From positions 83,207-147,206 of the forward strand of contig NZ_FOBO01000010.1 of the NCBI RefSeq assembly GCF_900109855.1: a stretch of 64,000 nt of DNA, read 5' to 3'. How positions within the stretch are numbered: position 1 is the first letter of the stretch; every line of letters begins with the position of its first letter. A model generated the notes under the pieces. It did not search any database and had not been told where the DNA came from. It saw only the letters and a program-made list of their open reading frames with translations. Source of the DNA: Roseovarius tolerans (GTDB lineage Bacteria > Pseudomonadota > Alphaproteobacteria > Rhodobacterales > Rhodobacteraceae). Position numbers and translations under genes: made by a program. Shown one piece after another: positions 27,119 through 35,156 of this stretch.

Positions 27119-28032
27119 GTGTGATCTATGACCGCGTGGCCCTGATCGGGCTCGGGCTCATCGCCTCGTCGATGTGGCATGCGATCAAGCGCGCCGGAGT
27201 GGCGCGCGAGGTGACGGGATATGCCCGCAGCCCCGAGACCCGCGCCATCGCGCGCGAAATCGGCCTGTGCGACAGGGTCTGCGAGAGCGCTGCCGAGGCC
27301 TGCGAAGGCGCAGACCTGATCGTGCTTTGCGTGCCCGTGGGAGCCATGGGCGACGTCGCTGCCGAGATCGGCGCGGTGCTGAAACCCGGTGCCACTGTCA
27401 GCGATGTGGGATCGGTCAAAAAGGCGGTGATCGAGGCAGTGGCACCGCATCTGCCCGAGGGCGTGCATTTCGTGCCCGCCCATCCCTTGGCCGGGACCGA
27501 GCATTCCGGTCCGCGCTCGGGCTTTGCGGAGCTTTTTGACAACCGCTGGTGCCTGATTGTGCCGCAAGCGGGCAGCGACCGCGCCGCCGTCGAGCGGCTG
27601 GAGGCGTTCTGGCAGGCGCTTGGCAGCCATACCGACGAGATGGATGCCGAGCATCACGACCTTGTGCTGGCGGTGACAAGCCACGCGCCGCATCTCATCG
27701 CCTACACGATGGTGGGCGTGGCCGACGATCTGCGCCGCGTCACCGATAGCGAAGTGATCAAGTATTCCGCCGCCGGGTTCCGCGATTTCACCCGCATCGC
27801 GGCGTCGGACCCGACCATGTGGCGCGACGTGTTTCTCAACAACAAGGAGGCGACCCTGGAAATTCTGGGCCGCTTTACCGAAGAGCTTTTCGCGCTGCAA
27901 CGCGCGATCCGCACCGGCGACGGCGATCACCTGCACGCCTATTTCACCCGCACCCGCGCCATCCGGCGCGGCATCATCGAGGCCGGGCAGGATACTGAGG
28001 CACCCGATTTCGGCCGGGTGAAAAAGGCATGA
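27115..28032 (+). CDS. prephenate/arogenate dehydrogenase family protein
   Basis: A 305-residue NAD(P)-dependent enzyme of tyrosine synthesis. The Rossmann motif is [13 protein letters not shown] at the N-terminus. [14 protein letters not shown], the substrate-binding [11 protein letters not shown] and SHAPHLIAY follow as family signatures. There is no chorismate mutase or ACT domain, so it is the single-domain TyrC type. Its ATG overlaps the hisC stop (ATGA), and its own end overlaps the extensin-like gene. Confidence 0.92.
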   Translation: MSVIYDRVALIGLGLIASSMWHAIKRAGVAREVTGYARSPETRAIAREIGLCDRVCESAAEACEGADLIVLCVPVGAMGDVAAEIGAVLKPGATVSDVGSVKKAVIEAVAPHLPEGVHFVPAHPLAGTEHSGPRSGFAELFDNRWCLIVPQAGSDRAAVERLEAFWQALGSHTDEMDAEHHDLVLAVTSHAPHLIAYTMVGVADDLRRVTDSEVIKYSAAGFRDFTRIAASDPTMWRDVFLNNKEATLEILGRFTEELFALQRAIRTGDGDHLHAYFTRTRAIRRGIIEAGQDTEAPDFGRVKKA

Positions 28033-28637
28033 GGGGCACCGTGATCGCCATGGCCCTCAGCCTGAGCCTTGTCTCCTCCGCCTGCGGGCGTGGCGATGAC
28101 GCAGTAGCGCGCGGCGGTGGCCTCTGTGGTGATCCGGCGCTGGTCGGTACGGTATCGGGCCTTGTGCCCGGTCGCATCGGCAGCTGCGGAGTCGAGCGCG
28201 CGGTACGGCTCGAATCGGTGCACGGCGTGCGCCTGAGCCAGCCCGCGACACTTGATTGTCTGACGGCACGCACCCTCGGGCAATGGGTGGATCAAAGCGC
28301 CAAACCCGAGGTGGGGCGCATGGGCGGCGGCCTTTCCGGGCTGCGCGTGGCCGCACATTACGCCTGCCGGACCCGTAATCATCAACCCGGTGCGCGGATC
28401 TCGGAACACGGCAAGGGCAAGGCGATCGACATCGCCGCCCTGCAGCTGCGCGACGGGTCGGAAATTTCGGTACTCGACGATTGGGGACAAGGGCCAAAGG
28501 GGCGCGTGCTGCGCCGCGTGCACCGTCAGGCCTGTGGTCCGTTTGGCACGGTGCTGGGCCCCGAGTCGGACCGATTCCACCGCGATCACTTCCATTTCGA
28601 CACCGCCCGGCACCGGGGCGGCCCCTATTGCCGCTGA
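28029..28637 (+). CDS. extensin-like C-terminal domain protein, exported
   Basis: A 202-residue protein with a signal sequence ending in LVSSACG. The cysteine could be lipidated, but the lipobox is weak. The extensin-like domain carries conserved cysteines and the motif HGKGKAIDIAAL followed by RDHFHFDTARH, a metallo-peptidase-like arrangement of His and Asp. Homologues are common in Rhodobacteraceae and may act on the cell envelope. Overlap with the dehydrogenase gene (ATGA) indicates one transcript, though the functional link is unclear. Confidence 0.82.
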   Translation: MRGTVIAMALSLSLVSSACGRGDDAVARGGGLCGDPALVGTVSGLVPGRIGSCGVERAVRLESVHGVRLSQPATLDCLTARTLGQWVDQSAKPEVGRMGGGLSGLRVAAHYACRTRNHQPGARISEHGKGKAIDIAALQLRDGSEISVLDDWGQGPKGRVLRRVHRQACGPFGTVLGPESDRFHRDHFHFDTARHRGGPYCR

Positions 28638-28740
28638 TCTGCGGCGGCGGGATGTCGCGGACGGCATCACAAGTTAGACCGGGCGCTTGTAATTCTTTCT
28701 TAAGGCATTACGCTCTATAATAGCACAAATGAGGTTTGCC

Positions 28741-29079
28741 ATGCCCAAGCTTATCCGCCTCTACATAACACATGTCGCCATTGGTTTCGGTATTGCGGCG
28801 GCATTCGTGGGAATGCTGCTGTGGTTCAACGTCGCCAATCTCTGGCATCTGGTGACCCATTCGGACAAGGGCCTGTTGGCTGTTGTGATCCTGTGGTTCG
28901 CCAACGGTATCGTTTTTGCCGGTGTTCAATTCGCCATCGCGGTGATGCGCCTGAAGGATGACGATGATGACGGGCCGCGCGGCGGCCACCGCCAGCACGT
29001 GATGCGGCGCGAATATGCCACCATCCCGGCGCGCGCCGACGAAGATGACTCACGCGCCTTCTGGCAGAACAAGTGGTAG
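28741..29079 (+). CDS. small two-helix membrane protein, unknown function
   Basis: A 112-residue protein with two hydrophobic helices (THVAIGFGIAAAFVGMLLWF and LLAVVILWFANGIVFAGVQF), an acidic DDDDDGP loop and a C-terminus ending AFWQNKW. It resembles conserved small proteins of Rhodobacteraceae without a named family. ATG 28741 follows AGG closely. ATG 28729 (four codons earlier) is also possible and would make a nearly leaderless message from the TATAAT at 28716-28721. A strong terminator follows. Confidence 0.7.
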   Translation: MPKLIRLYITHVAIGFGIAAAFVGMLLWFNVANLWHLVTHSDKGLLAVVILWFANGIVFAGVQFAIAVMRLKDDDDDGPRGGHRQHVMRREYATIPARADEDDSRAFWQNKW

Positions 29080-29101
29080 ATCACGCCCTCACGGACATGA
29101 C

Positions 29102-29125
29102 AAAGGCCCCTGCGGGGGCCTTTTT
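29102..29125 (+). terminator. rho-independent terminator
   Basis: AAAGGCCCC, TGC loop, GGGGCCTTTTT: a compact hairpin with a T tract, 22 bases after the stop of the small membrane protein gene. Confidence 0.85.
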
Positions 29126-29388
29126 CGTTTGTCACGTTCAGCGCATGAATTTTACATCTGGTCGAAAGGTCAGGGGGTGTGACGGGCCCGCACGCAGCCG
29201 TTTGGTTATCTCATTCCCGAGGACCTGTATGTACAGGTGGGCGCCGGGTAACCGGACCAGGGCCCGGACAGAGCCAGCTCCCTCGGAATTGCTTAAGGCC
29301 ACCGGAATGCAACCGTTCACGAAAAGGGCAGAACCCGTCACCCCGCTGAAGTAGTCCTTTGTGGCGCGCACGACAAGGGGTTGCACGC
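29126..29388. other. intergenic region with a 16-bp palindrome, no gene seen
   Basis: No supported gene is visible. ACCTGTATGTACAGGT at 29223-29238 is a perfect 16-base palindrome that could be a protein-binding site or a small hairpin. The minus-strand frame 29138-29386 has no family support and no ribosome site. Confidence 0.4.
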
Positions 29389-29403
29389 GTTCGTGTTTTG
29401 TTC
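29389..29403 (+). promoter_or_regulatory. LexA box (GTTC-N7-GTTC) of mmcB
   Basis: GTTCGTGTTTTGTTC matches the alphaproteobacterial LexA direct-repeat consensus exactly and ends 11 bases before the mmcB start. MmcB belongs to the SOS regulon in Caulobacter, which agrees with this site. Confidence 0.85.
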
Positions 29404-29414
29404 AAAATACGAGT

Positions 29415-29852
<438 letters not shown>

Positions 29853-29858
<6 letters not shown>

Positions 29859-30041
29859 TTTTCGCGCCGCGGCGGCTTTGGCCGCGCTCTGGATTTCCTG
29901 GGCGATTTCCTCGGCCTCTTCAGGTGTGAAGTCCATAGGAATTTCAAGGCCCTGCGCCTCAACATAGAGACGTACCATGCCCTGATCGGTCGGACCGATC
30001 TGGAGATTGGCTTCGATATCGGTTTCAGCGTTGATGCCCAT
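29853..30041 (-). CDS. DUF6324 family small protein
   Basis: A 62-residue acidic protein (MGINAETDIEANLQIGPTDQ at the N-terminus, then a helix rich in Glu and Ala). The sequence resembles a small protein family conserved in Rhodobacteraceae, which I recall as DUF6324. A ribosome site GGAGGCCGG precedes the ATG. It converges with mmcB with a six-base overlap. The function is unknown. Confidence 0.7.
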
Positions 30042-30119
30042 TCCGGCCTCCTTGATCTGGGCGGTCTGCTACGCGTTTCCCTCTTGCTTGGCAAGCCTCA
30101 TGGCGCTTTGCTGCGTGCG

Positions 30120-30605
30120 ATGGAGACGCCCGTGATCCGCCCCTTCCGCCCCGAGGACGCCGCCTGGCTGGTTAAGCGTCACGGCGCGCTTTATGCCCGC
30201 GACGAGGGGTTCGACGACACGTTCGCGCCGCTGGTGGCGAGCATCCTCGACGGCTTTCTCGCCGATCACGATCCCACCTGCGAGGCGGGCTGGATTGCCG
30301 AGGCCGGGGGAGCACGGCTCGGCTCGATTTTCTGCGTGCGGCTCGATCAGCATACCGCCAAGCTGCGGCTCTTTCTGCTGGTGCCCGAGGCGCGCGGTCA
30401 GGGCCTCGGGCAGCGGTTGCTGGAGACCTGCATGACCTATGCCCGCGACCGGGGCTATCGTCGCATGCAACTCTGGACCCATGAAAGCCACCGCGCCGCC
30501 TGCGCGCTTTATACGCGCAACGGCTGGCTTCTGGTCGCGTCCCGCCCGGTACACTCCTTTGGCCGCGATCTGGTCGAACAAAGCTGGGAAATCACCTTTC
30601 ATTAG
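30120..30605 (+). CDS. GNAT family N-acetyltransferase
   Basis: A 161-residue single-domain acetyltransferase. The acetyl-CoA-binding motif is FLLVPEARGQGLGQRLLE (V/I-x-x-x-x-R-G-x-G-x-G/A), followed by LWTHESHRAACALYTRNGWL, the typical last helix and strand. Such domains often follow MarR regulators, but none is fused or adjacent here. ATG 30120 is preferred over TTG 30084. The substrate is unknown. Confidence 0.85.
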   Translation: METPVIRPFRPEDAAWLVKRHGALYARDEGFDDTFAPLVASILDGFLADHDPTCEAGWIAEAGGARLGSIFCVRLDQHTAKLRLFLLVPEARGQGLGQRLLETCMTYARDRGYRRMQLWTHESHRAACALYTRNGWLLVASRPVHSFGRDLVEQSWEITFH

Positions 30606-30646
30606 GCTTGCATTCGGAGTGCGGTAAAGTTAAATCGCCCCACAGT

Positions 30647-30723
30647 GCCGCCTTAGCTCAGTTGGTTAGAGCGCTGGATTGTGGATCCAGAGGTCCCCTG
30701 TTCAAGCCAGGGAGGCGGTACCA
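30647..30723 (+). tRNA. tRNA-His (anticodon GTG), without G-1
   Basis: A full cloverleaf is visible: acceptor GCCGCCT with AGGCGGT, D arm GCTC/GAGC, anticodon stem CTGGA/TCCAG with loop TTGTGGA, T arm CCCTG/CAGGG, discriminator A and encoded CCA. The first pair is G1-U72 and the base before position 1 is T, so the G-1 that marks almost all tRNA-His is not encoded. This matches the divergent tRNA-His known from part of the Alphaproteobacteria. Confidence 0.97.
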
Positions 30724-30754
30724 TCCTCCCGACATCTCAATTGCGCTTTGCATG

Positions 30755-31105
30755 CTACTGCGTAACCGTCGACTCTTGGGGTAAGGTTGCTGGTTCGACG
30801 CGCCACTCGAACAGGTTGGCGACCGTGATCGCAACAAGCACGAGGACCACCAGACTGATCGCGAGAAGCCCCGGCACACGCGCCAGCCAGCGCTGCCAGC
30901 GATGGCGCAGTCGCTGTCCCATGGCCCAGATGAAGACACCCACAACCCCGGCGCCCAACTGATATTGCACAAAGGCCGTCAGCCGGTTCATCCCGCGCGT
31001 GAAGCCGAAATCGGTCGGGGCCGTGAAGTAAGGCACGAGGACCGATGCCGCATAGAGCGCGGCCCAGATGCCGGAGAGCAGGACAAGCCAATGTGTGCGG
31101 GTCAT
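30755..31105 (-). CDS. small multi-helix membrane protein, unknown function
   Basis: A 116-residue protein with three hydrophobic segments (LVLLSGIWAALYAASVLV, GAGVVGVFIWAMG, LLAISLVVLVLVAITVANLF) and a short polar tail. No family name is certain. It starts ten bases after the stop of the DUF6476 gene and is probably its operon partner. No good ribosome site precedes it, which suggests coupling. Confidence 0.65.
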   Translation of the reverse strand: MTRTHWLVLLSGIWAALYAASVLVPYFTAPTDFGFTRGMNRLTAFVQYQLGAGVVGVFIWAMGQRLRHRWQRWLARVPGLLAISLVVLVLVAITVANLFEWRVEPATLPQESTVTQ

Positions 31106-31115
31106 GAAGGGCACG

Positions 31116-31421
31116 CTACTCGATCGCGATGCTTTGCCGCAACGCGCCGCTGGTGCGATCATAGATAAGGATGCGTTCGTCGCCCGTCACCACGGCGATC
31201 CAGTCACCGCCAAAGGTGACCGCCTCGGCGCGCGCGCCTTCAGGCAGGGTGATGCTGTCAGGCAAGGTGAGAGGTGGCGTGCGCTCGTCGCCCGAGAAGC
31301 GGATGACAAGCAGGGCGACGATGACTACAACGCCGACAATCATCGTGGCGGTCAGCACCGTGACCAGCCGCGCGAGGAATTTCAATGTCGCCGGGCTGAC
31401 CGGCGGGGGGCTATCATCCAT
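31116..31421 (-). CDS. DUF6476 family single-pass membrane protein
   Basis: A 101-residue protein. One membrane helix ([12 protein letters not shown] region, residues 20-42) is followed by a periplasmic beta-rich segment ([37 protein letters not shown]). This fits the DUF6476 family of Rhodobacteraceae. Its ATG and that of the pseudouridine synthase on the other strand share two bases (CATG at 31419-31422). The function is unknown. Confidence 0.75.
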   Translation of the reverse strand: MDDSPPPVSPATLKFLARLVTVLTATMIVGVVVIVALLVIRFSGDERTPPLTLPDSITLPEGARAEAVTFGGDWIAVVTGDERILIYDRTSGALRQSIAIE

Positions 31422-32451
31422 GGGGCAAGACCCGCTTTCATTCCGGATCGGGGACGATCCGCCTGCGCGCCTTGATAAAGCGCTTGTCCGCGATGTGCCA
31501 GAGGTGGCGGCGCTGTCGCGTACCCGGCTGGTGCGGCTGCTCGATACGGGGGCTGTGCGGGTCAACGGCACGGTGGTCGTTGAGGCCAAGGCGCGCGTGG
31601 CAGCAGGTGACCTGATCGAGATCGACGTGCCGGACGCGCGCGAGAGCCATATCGCGGCAGAGGACATCGCGCTTGCCGTGGTCTACGAGGATGATGAGTT
31701 GATCGTCGTCGACAAGCCTGCTGGCATGGTCGTGCATCCCGCCCCCGGCAGCCCGGCAGGCACTTTGGTCAACGCGCTGCTGCATCATTGCGGCGACACG
31801 CTTTCGGGTGTGGGCGGCGCGCGGCGGCCCGGCATTGTCCACCGCATCGACAAGGATACCAGCGGCCTGCTGGTGGTGGCCAAGTCCGACGCCGCGCATC
31901 AGGGGCTGGCCGCACAGTTCGAGGCCCATAGCGCCGAGCGCGCCTACATGGCCGTGGTCCACGGCGTACCCGAGGCCAGCGATCCGCGCCTGCGAGGCCT
32001 GCGCGGAGCGTCGTTCGAGCCCGGCAATGTCCTGCGCATCGCCACCAGCCTCGCACGCCACAAGACCGACCGGCAGCGTCAGGCGGTGACGTTCGAGGGG
32101 GGGCGTCATGCGGTGACGCGCGCGCGGGTGCTGGAGCGGTTCGGCCATCCCCCGGCGGCGGCGCTTCTGGAATGCCGGTTGGAGACCGGGCGCACCCATC
32201 AGATCCGGGTGCATCTGGCGCATGTCGGTCATGGGCTGATCGGAGATCCGGTCTATGGCGGGCGGCGCAAGCTGTCGCAAAAGGCGCTTTCGCCGCGCGC
32301 CATCGAGGCTGCGCAGGGATTTGCCCGGCAGGCGCTGCACGCCGCCGTTCTGGGTTTTGACCACCCGCTGACAGGTGAGGCATTGCGCTTCGAGGCCCCG
32401 CTGCCCGCCGATATGGCAACCCTGATCACGGCACTTCGAGGCGAGGTGTGA
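31420..32451 (+). CDS. RluA/RluD family 23S rRNA pseudouridine synthase
   Basis: A 343-residue enzyme. An N-terminal S4 RNA-binding domain ([18 protein letters not shown]) is followed by the catalytic domain with [14 protein letters not shown], the catalytic aspartate motif [18 protein letters not shown] and the C-terminal [16 protein letters not shown]. It isomerises specific uridines of 23S rRNA. Domain order fits RluD or RluC, and which one cannot be settled here. The start codon overlaps that of the divergent DUF6476 gene, and GGGGGG lies about 12 bases upstream. Confidence 0.9.
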   Translation: MGQDPLSFRIGDDPPARLDKALVRDVPEVAALSRTRLVRLLDTGAVRVNGTVVVEAKARVAAGDLIEIDVPDARESHIAAEDIALAVVYEDDELIVVDKPAGMVVHPAPGSPAGTLVNALLHHCGDTLSGVGGARRPGIVHRIDKDTSGLLVVAKSDAAHQGLAAQFEAHSAERAYMAVVHGVPEASDPRLRGLRGASFEPGNVLRIATSLARHKTDRQRQAVTFEGGRHAVTRARVLERFGHPPAAALLECRLETGRTHQIRVHLAHVGHGLIGDPVYGGRRKLSQKALSPRAIEAAQGFARQALHAAVLGFDHPLTGEALRFEAPLPADMATLITALRGEV

Positions 32452-32542
32452 CCGGGCGCAAGATCGCGTGAATTTCTGACATATTCAGAGCAAAGCGACG
32501 GAAAACTCTTACCTGAACGTTAATATCTTTGAGCTATGGCAT

Positions 32543-32570
32543 CTTGAAAGGATCGCCACGCGTTCCTAGG
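32543..32570 (+). promoter_or_regulatory. possible heat-shock (sigma-32-type) promoter of rpoH
   Basis: CTTGAA (32543-32548) and CCTAGG (32565-32570), with a 16-base spacer, resemble a sigma-32 promoter (CTTGAA, then CCCATNT-like). They lie about 40 bases upstream of the rpoH start. The minus-10 match is imperfect. Confidence 0.35.
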
Positions 32571-32608
32571 TCAATGTTAACGAGCTAAACATCAGGAGGG
32601 ACAACAGC

Positions 32609-33505
32609 ATGGGCAATTACGCGAATCTGCCAGCGCCGACACCGGAAGGCGGATTGAATCGCTACATGCAGGAAATCCGCAAGTTTCCGCTGCTCGAGCC
32701 GGAAGAGGAATACATGCTGGCCAAGCGGTGGGTCGAGGAACAGGACACCGAGGCCGCGCACCGCATGGTCACCAGCCACTTACGTCTCGCGGCCAAGATT
32801 GCAATGGGCTATCGCGGCTACGGGTTGCCGCAGGCCGAGGTGATCTCGGAGGCCAATGTCGGCCTCATGCAGGCGGTCAAGCGGTTCGACCCGGAGCGCG
32901 GCTTTCGCCTCGCGACCTATGCGATGTGGTGGATCAGGGCCTCGATCCAGGAATATATCCTGCGCTCATGGAGCCTTGTGAAACTCGGCACCACCTCGGC
33001 GCAGAAGAAGCTGTTCTTCAACCTGCGCAAGGCGAAGGCCCGCATCGGTGCGCTTGAGGATGGTGATCTGCGCCCCGAGGTCGTCAAGAAGATCGCCACC
33101 GACCTCGGCGTGACCGAGGACGAGGTGATCTCGATGAACCGGCGCATGGCCGGGTCAGACGCCTCGCTCAACGCCACTGTCGGCTCCGAAGGCGAAGGCA
33201 CGATGCAATGGCAGGACTGGCTCGAGGATGAGGATGCCGATCAGGCCGGAGCCTATGAGGAGCAGGACGAACTCAAGGCGCGGCGCGAATTGCTGGGGCT
33301 GGCGATGGACGTTCTCAACGAGCGCGAGCGCGATATCCTCACGCAGCGCCGCCTGAACGAGCAGACCATCACGCTGGAGGATCTTAGCGCGCAATATGAT
33401 GTGAGCCGCGAGCGCATTCGCCAGATCGAGGTGCGTGCCTTTGAAAAGCTGCAAAAACGGATGCGCGATCTGGCACAGGAAAAAGGTATGCTGGCATCGG
33501 CCTGA
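32609..33505 (+). CDS. rpoH: RNA polymerase sigma factor RpoH (sigma-32)
   Basis: A 298-residue sigma factor for heat-shock genes. It shows region 1.2 (LNRYMQEIRKFPLLEPEEEY), region 2 (SHLRLAAKIAMGYRGYGLPQ, FRLATYAMWWIRASIQEYIL), the RpoH box QKKLFFNLRKAKARIG and region 4 (SRERIRQIEVRAFEKLQKRM). The sequence matches the RpoH-I type of Rhodobacterales, which usually have two paralogues. It is preceded by AGGAGGG and a possible heat-shock promoter. Confidence 0.96.
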   Translation: MGNYANLPAPTPEGGLNRYMQEIRKFPLLEPEEEYMLAKRWVEEQDTEAAHRMVTSHLRLAAKIAMGYRGYGLPQAEVISEANVGLMQAVKRFDPERGFRLATYAMWWIRASIQEYILRSWSLVKLGTTSAQKKLFFNLRKAKARIGALEDGDLRPEVVKKIATDLGVTEDEVISMNRRMAGSDASLNATVGSEGEGTMQWQDWLEDEDADQAGAYEEQDELKARRELLGLAMDVLNERERDILTQRRLNEQTITLEDLSAQYDVSRERIRQIEVRAFEKLQKRMRDLAQEKGMLASA

Positions 33506-33561
33506 CCCCTTGGCGCGGGCGCTGACATCGCCTATCTCTCGCGCTCAGGTGAGGGTGGGTG

Positions 33562-34653
33562 ATGATGGCAACACGCGGGACTGGAACGACCTCTGCCGAT
33601 CGGCTGGCCCGTCTTGGGCTGGCCGTCATCATCCTGACACTGCTGGCCGCCTGCGCGCCGCGTGTCACCGCAGAGCGTGCAGCAGCAAATCCACAAGCCG
33701 ACATCCAGCCGATTTTCGTGGCGACGGGTCGTGATCTCGACCGGACCGGGCCGATCTTCGGGCTGGAACGGCCCGAGGCCATGAACTATTTCCGCGCCGA
33801 TATCTCTATCCCGCCGACCCATGAAACAGGGCGCATCGAATGGCCAGAGGGGCCGCCCGACGCGGCCACCGATTTCGTGGTCACCGGGACGCAGGTGCAT
33901 GACGGGCCGCACGCGCTCATCCGCGACATGCGCGCACGCACGACGGGACGCGAGACGCTGCTCTTCGTGCATGGGTACAACAACACGCTCTCGGAGGCGA
34001 TGTACCGGCTGGCACAGATCAGGGCCGATTTCAACGTGCCAATGCCGGGGCTGTTGTTCGCCTGGCCTTCTGCGGCCGATCCGCGTGGCTATATCTACGA
34101 CCGTGACAGCGTGCTATACGCGCGTGACGATCTCGAGAGGCTGCTGCGTGATCTGACGGCACGGCCGGGTGAGAAGGTCTTTATCCTCGCGCATTCCATG
34201 GGGTCGCAACTGGTGATGGAGGTGCTGCGCCAGATTGCCCTGCGCGGCGACCGGCAGTTGCTCGACCGGATCAGCGGCGTGGTGCTGATGTCACCTGATA
34301 TCGACCCCGATCTCTTCGACCGGCAGGCCGAGGCCATCGGTAAGCTGCCGCAGCCATTCATGATTTTCATCACCAAGGCGGATCGCGCGCTTACGCTGTC
34401 GGGCTTCATCACCGGCCGCAAGCCGCGACTTGGGGTGATCGACGATGCCGACAAGGTGCAGCGCGGCGATGTGCAGGTGGTCGATTTCTCGGACCTGGCC
34501 GACGGCGAGGGCTTCAACCATTTCGTGCCGGTTACCTCGCCCGCCGCGATCCGCATGCTCAACGGCATCATTGCGCAGGCGGGCGGAGTCGGGGCCGCTT
34601 TCGTGCGCGACATGTCGCTCGCCCTGCCCGCCGCCACACATGTGGAACCCTGA
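33562..34653 (+). CDS. alpha/beta hydrolase of the DUF900 family, lipoprotein
   Basis: A protein of about 363 residues. The signal sequence ends with the lipobox LLAAC, so it is likely anchored to a membrane facing the periplasm. The DUF900 alpha/beta hydrolase core has LLFVHGYNNTLSEAM, the nucleophile elbow AHSMGSQLV and a downstream FNHF region that supplies the histidine. The substrate is unknown. It is a single gene behind rpoH. Translation could also begin at GTG 33559. Confidence 0.85.
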   Translation: MMATRGTGTTSADRLARLGLAVIILTLLAACAPRVTAERAAANPQADIQPIFVATGRDLDRTGPIFGLERPEAMNYFRADISIPPTHETGRIEWPEGPPDAATDFVVTGTQVHDGPHALIRDMRARTTGRETLLFVHGYNNTLSEAMYRLAQIRADFNVPMPGLLFAWPSAADPRGYIYDRDSVLYARDDLERLLRDLTARPGEKVFILAHSMGSQLVMEVLRQIALRGDRQLLDRISGVVLMSPDIDPDLFDRQAEAIGKLPQPFMIFITKADRALTLSGFITGRKPRLGVIDDADKVQRGDVQVVDFSDLADGEGFNHFVPVTSPAAIRMLNGIIAQAGGVGAAFVRDMSLALPAATHVEP

Positions 34654-34715
34654 GCCGGATTTGACGTCACCAGCCGCGCGGGCCTAGACTGGCCTGCGCA
34701 GGAAAGGAGATCCCG

Positions 34716-34985
34716 ATGGCCGGTGGATGGGCGCGCGATGGCGCGGTGAGCGAGCAGATCGAAGCCTCGATTTCGGACGAGTTGGCGCGGCTCAAGGCCC
34801 GGGCGCAGCCAAAGGGCGAGAGCCTGACCCATTGCGCCGACTGCGAGGAACCGATCCCCGAGGCCCGGCGCACTGCGATCCCCGGCGTGAAACTTTGCAT
34901 CGACTGCGCGTCCGATCTGCAAGCGCAGAATCAGCCGCGCAGCGGCATCAACCGGCGCGGATCGAAGGACAGCCAGTTGAAGTGA
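34716..34985 (+). CDS. DksA/TraR family C4-type zinc finger protein
   Basis: An 89-residue protein with an N-terminal helix (EQIEASISDELARLKAR) and a C4 zinc finger (CADCEEPIPEARRTAIPGVK, then CIDC). It is shorter than DksA and lacks the full coiled coil, so it resembles TraR-like stand-alone fingers that bind the RNA polymerase secondary channel. The ribosome site AGGAAAGGAG is strong. A tandem-repeat block begins nine bases after the stop. Confidence 0.85.
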   Translation: MAGGWARDGAVSEQIEASISDELARLKARAQPKGESLTHCADCEEPIPEARRTAIPGVKLCIDCASDLQAQNQPRSGINRRGSKDSQLK

Positions 34986-34994
34986 GGCCCGGCT

Positions 34995-35042
34995 GTATCG
35001 CGTCGGTATCGCGTCGGTATCACGTCGGTATTGCGTCGGTAT
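34995..35042. repeat. 11-bp tandem repeat, four copies
   Basis: The unit GTATCGCGTCG is repeated four times with single-base changes (copies 3 and 4 are GTATCACGTCG and GTATTGCGTCG), followed by a partial GTAT. It lies in the gap between the convergent DksA-like and pepF genes. Confidence 0.9.
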
Positions 35043-35082
35043 GGACTGCGAAGCCCGCCACATCGACGGGGCGCGGGGGTAA

Positions 35083-35127
35083 CGATTTCTTAAAAAGAAA
35101 TCGGACCGGAATTTTTTGAAAATTCCG
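35083..35127. terminator. two adjacent AT-rich stem-loops between convergent genes
   Basis: CGATTTCTT-AAA-AAGAAATCG (35083-35103) and CGGAATTTT-TTG-AAAATTCCG (35107-35127) are perfect 9-bp stems with 3-base loops, three bases apart. They sit between the DksA-like gene and the 3' end of pepF and may act as bidirectional terminators, though they lack the GC-rich stem of a classic one. Confidence 0.5.
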
Positions 35128-35156
35128 CCGCGCCCGGTCGGGGTGTGGCAGGGGTT

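Noticed and set aside
29138..29386. Minus-strand 82-codon frame in the gap before mmcB
   Set aside because: No ribosome site, no family, and it overlaps the mmcB LexA region only by chance.
34995..35042. Possible CRISPR array
   Set aside because: The units are 11 bases and directly adjacent, with no spacers and no cas genes.
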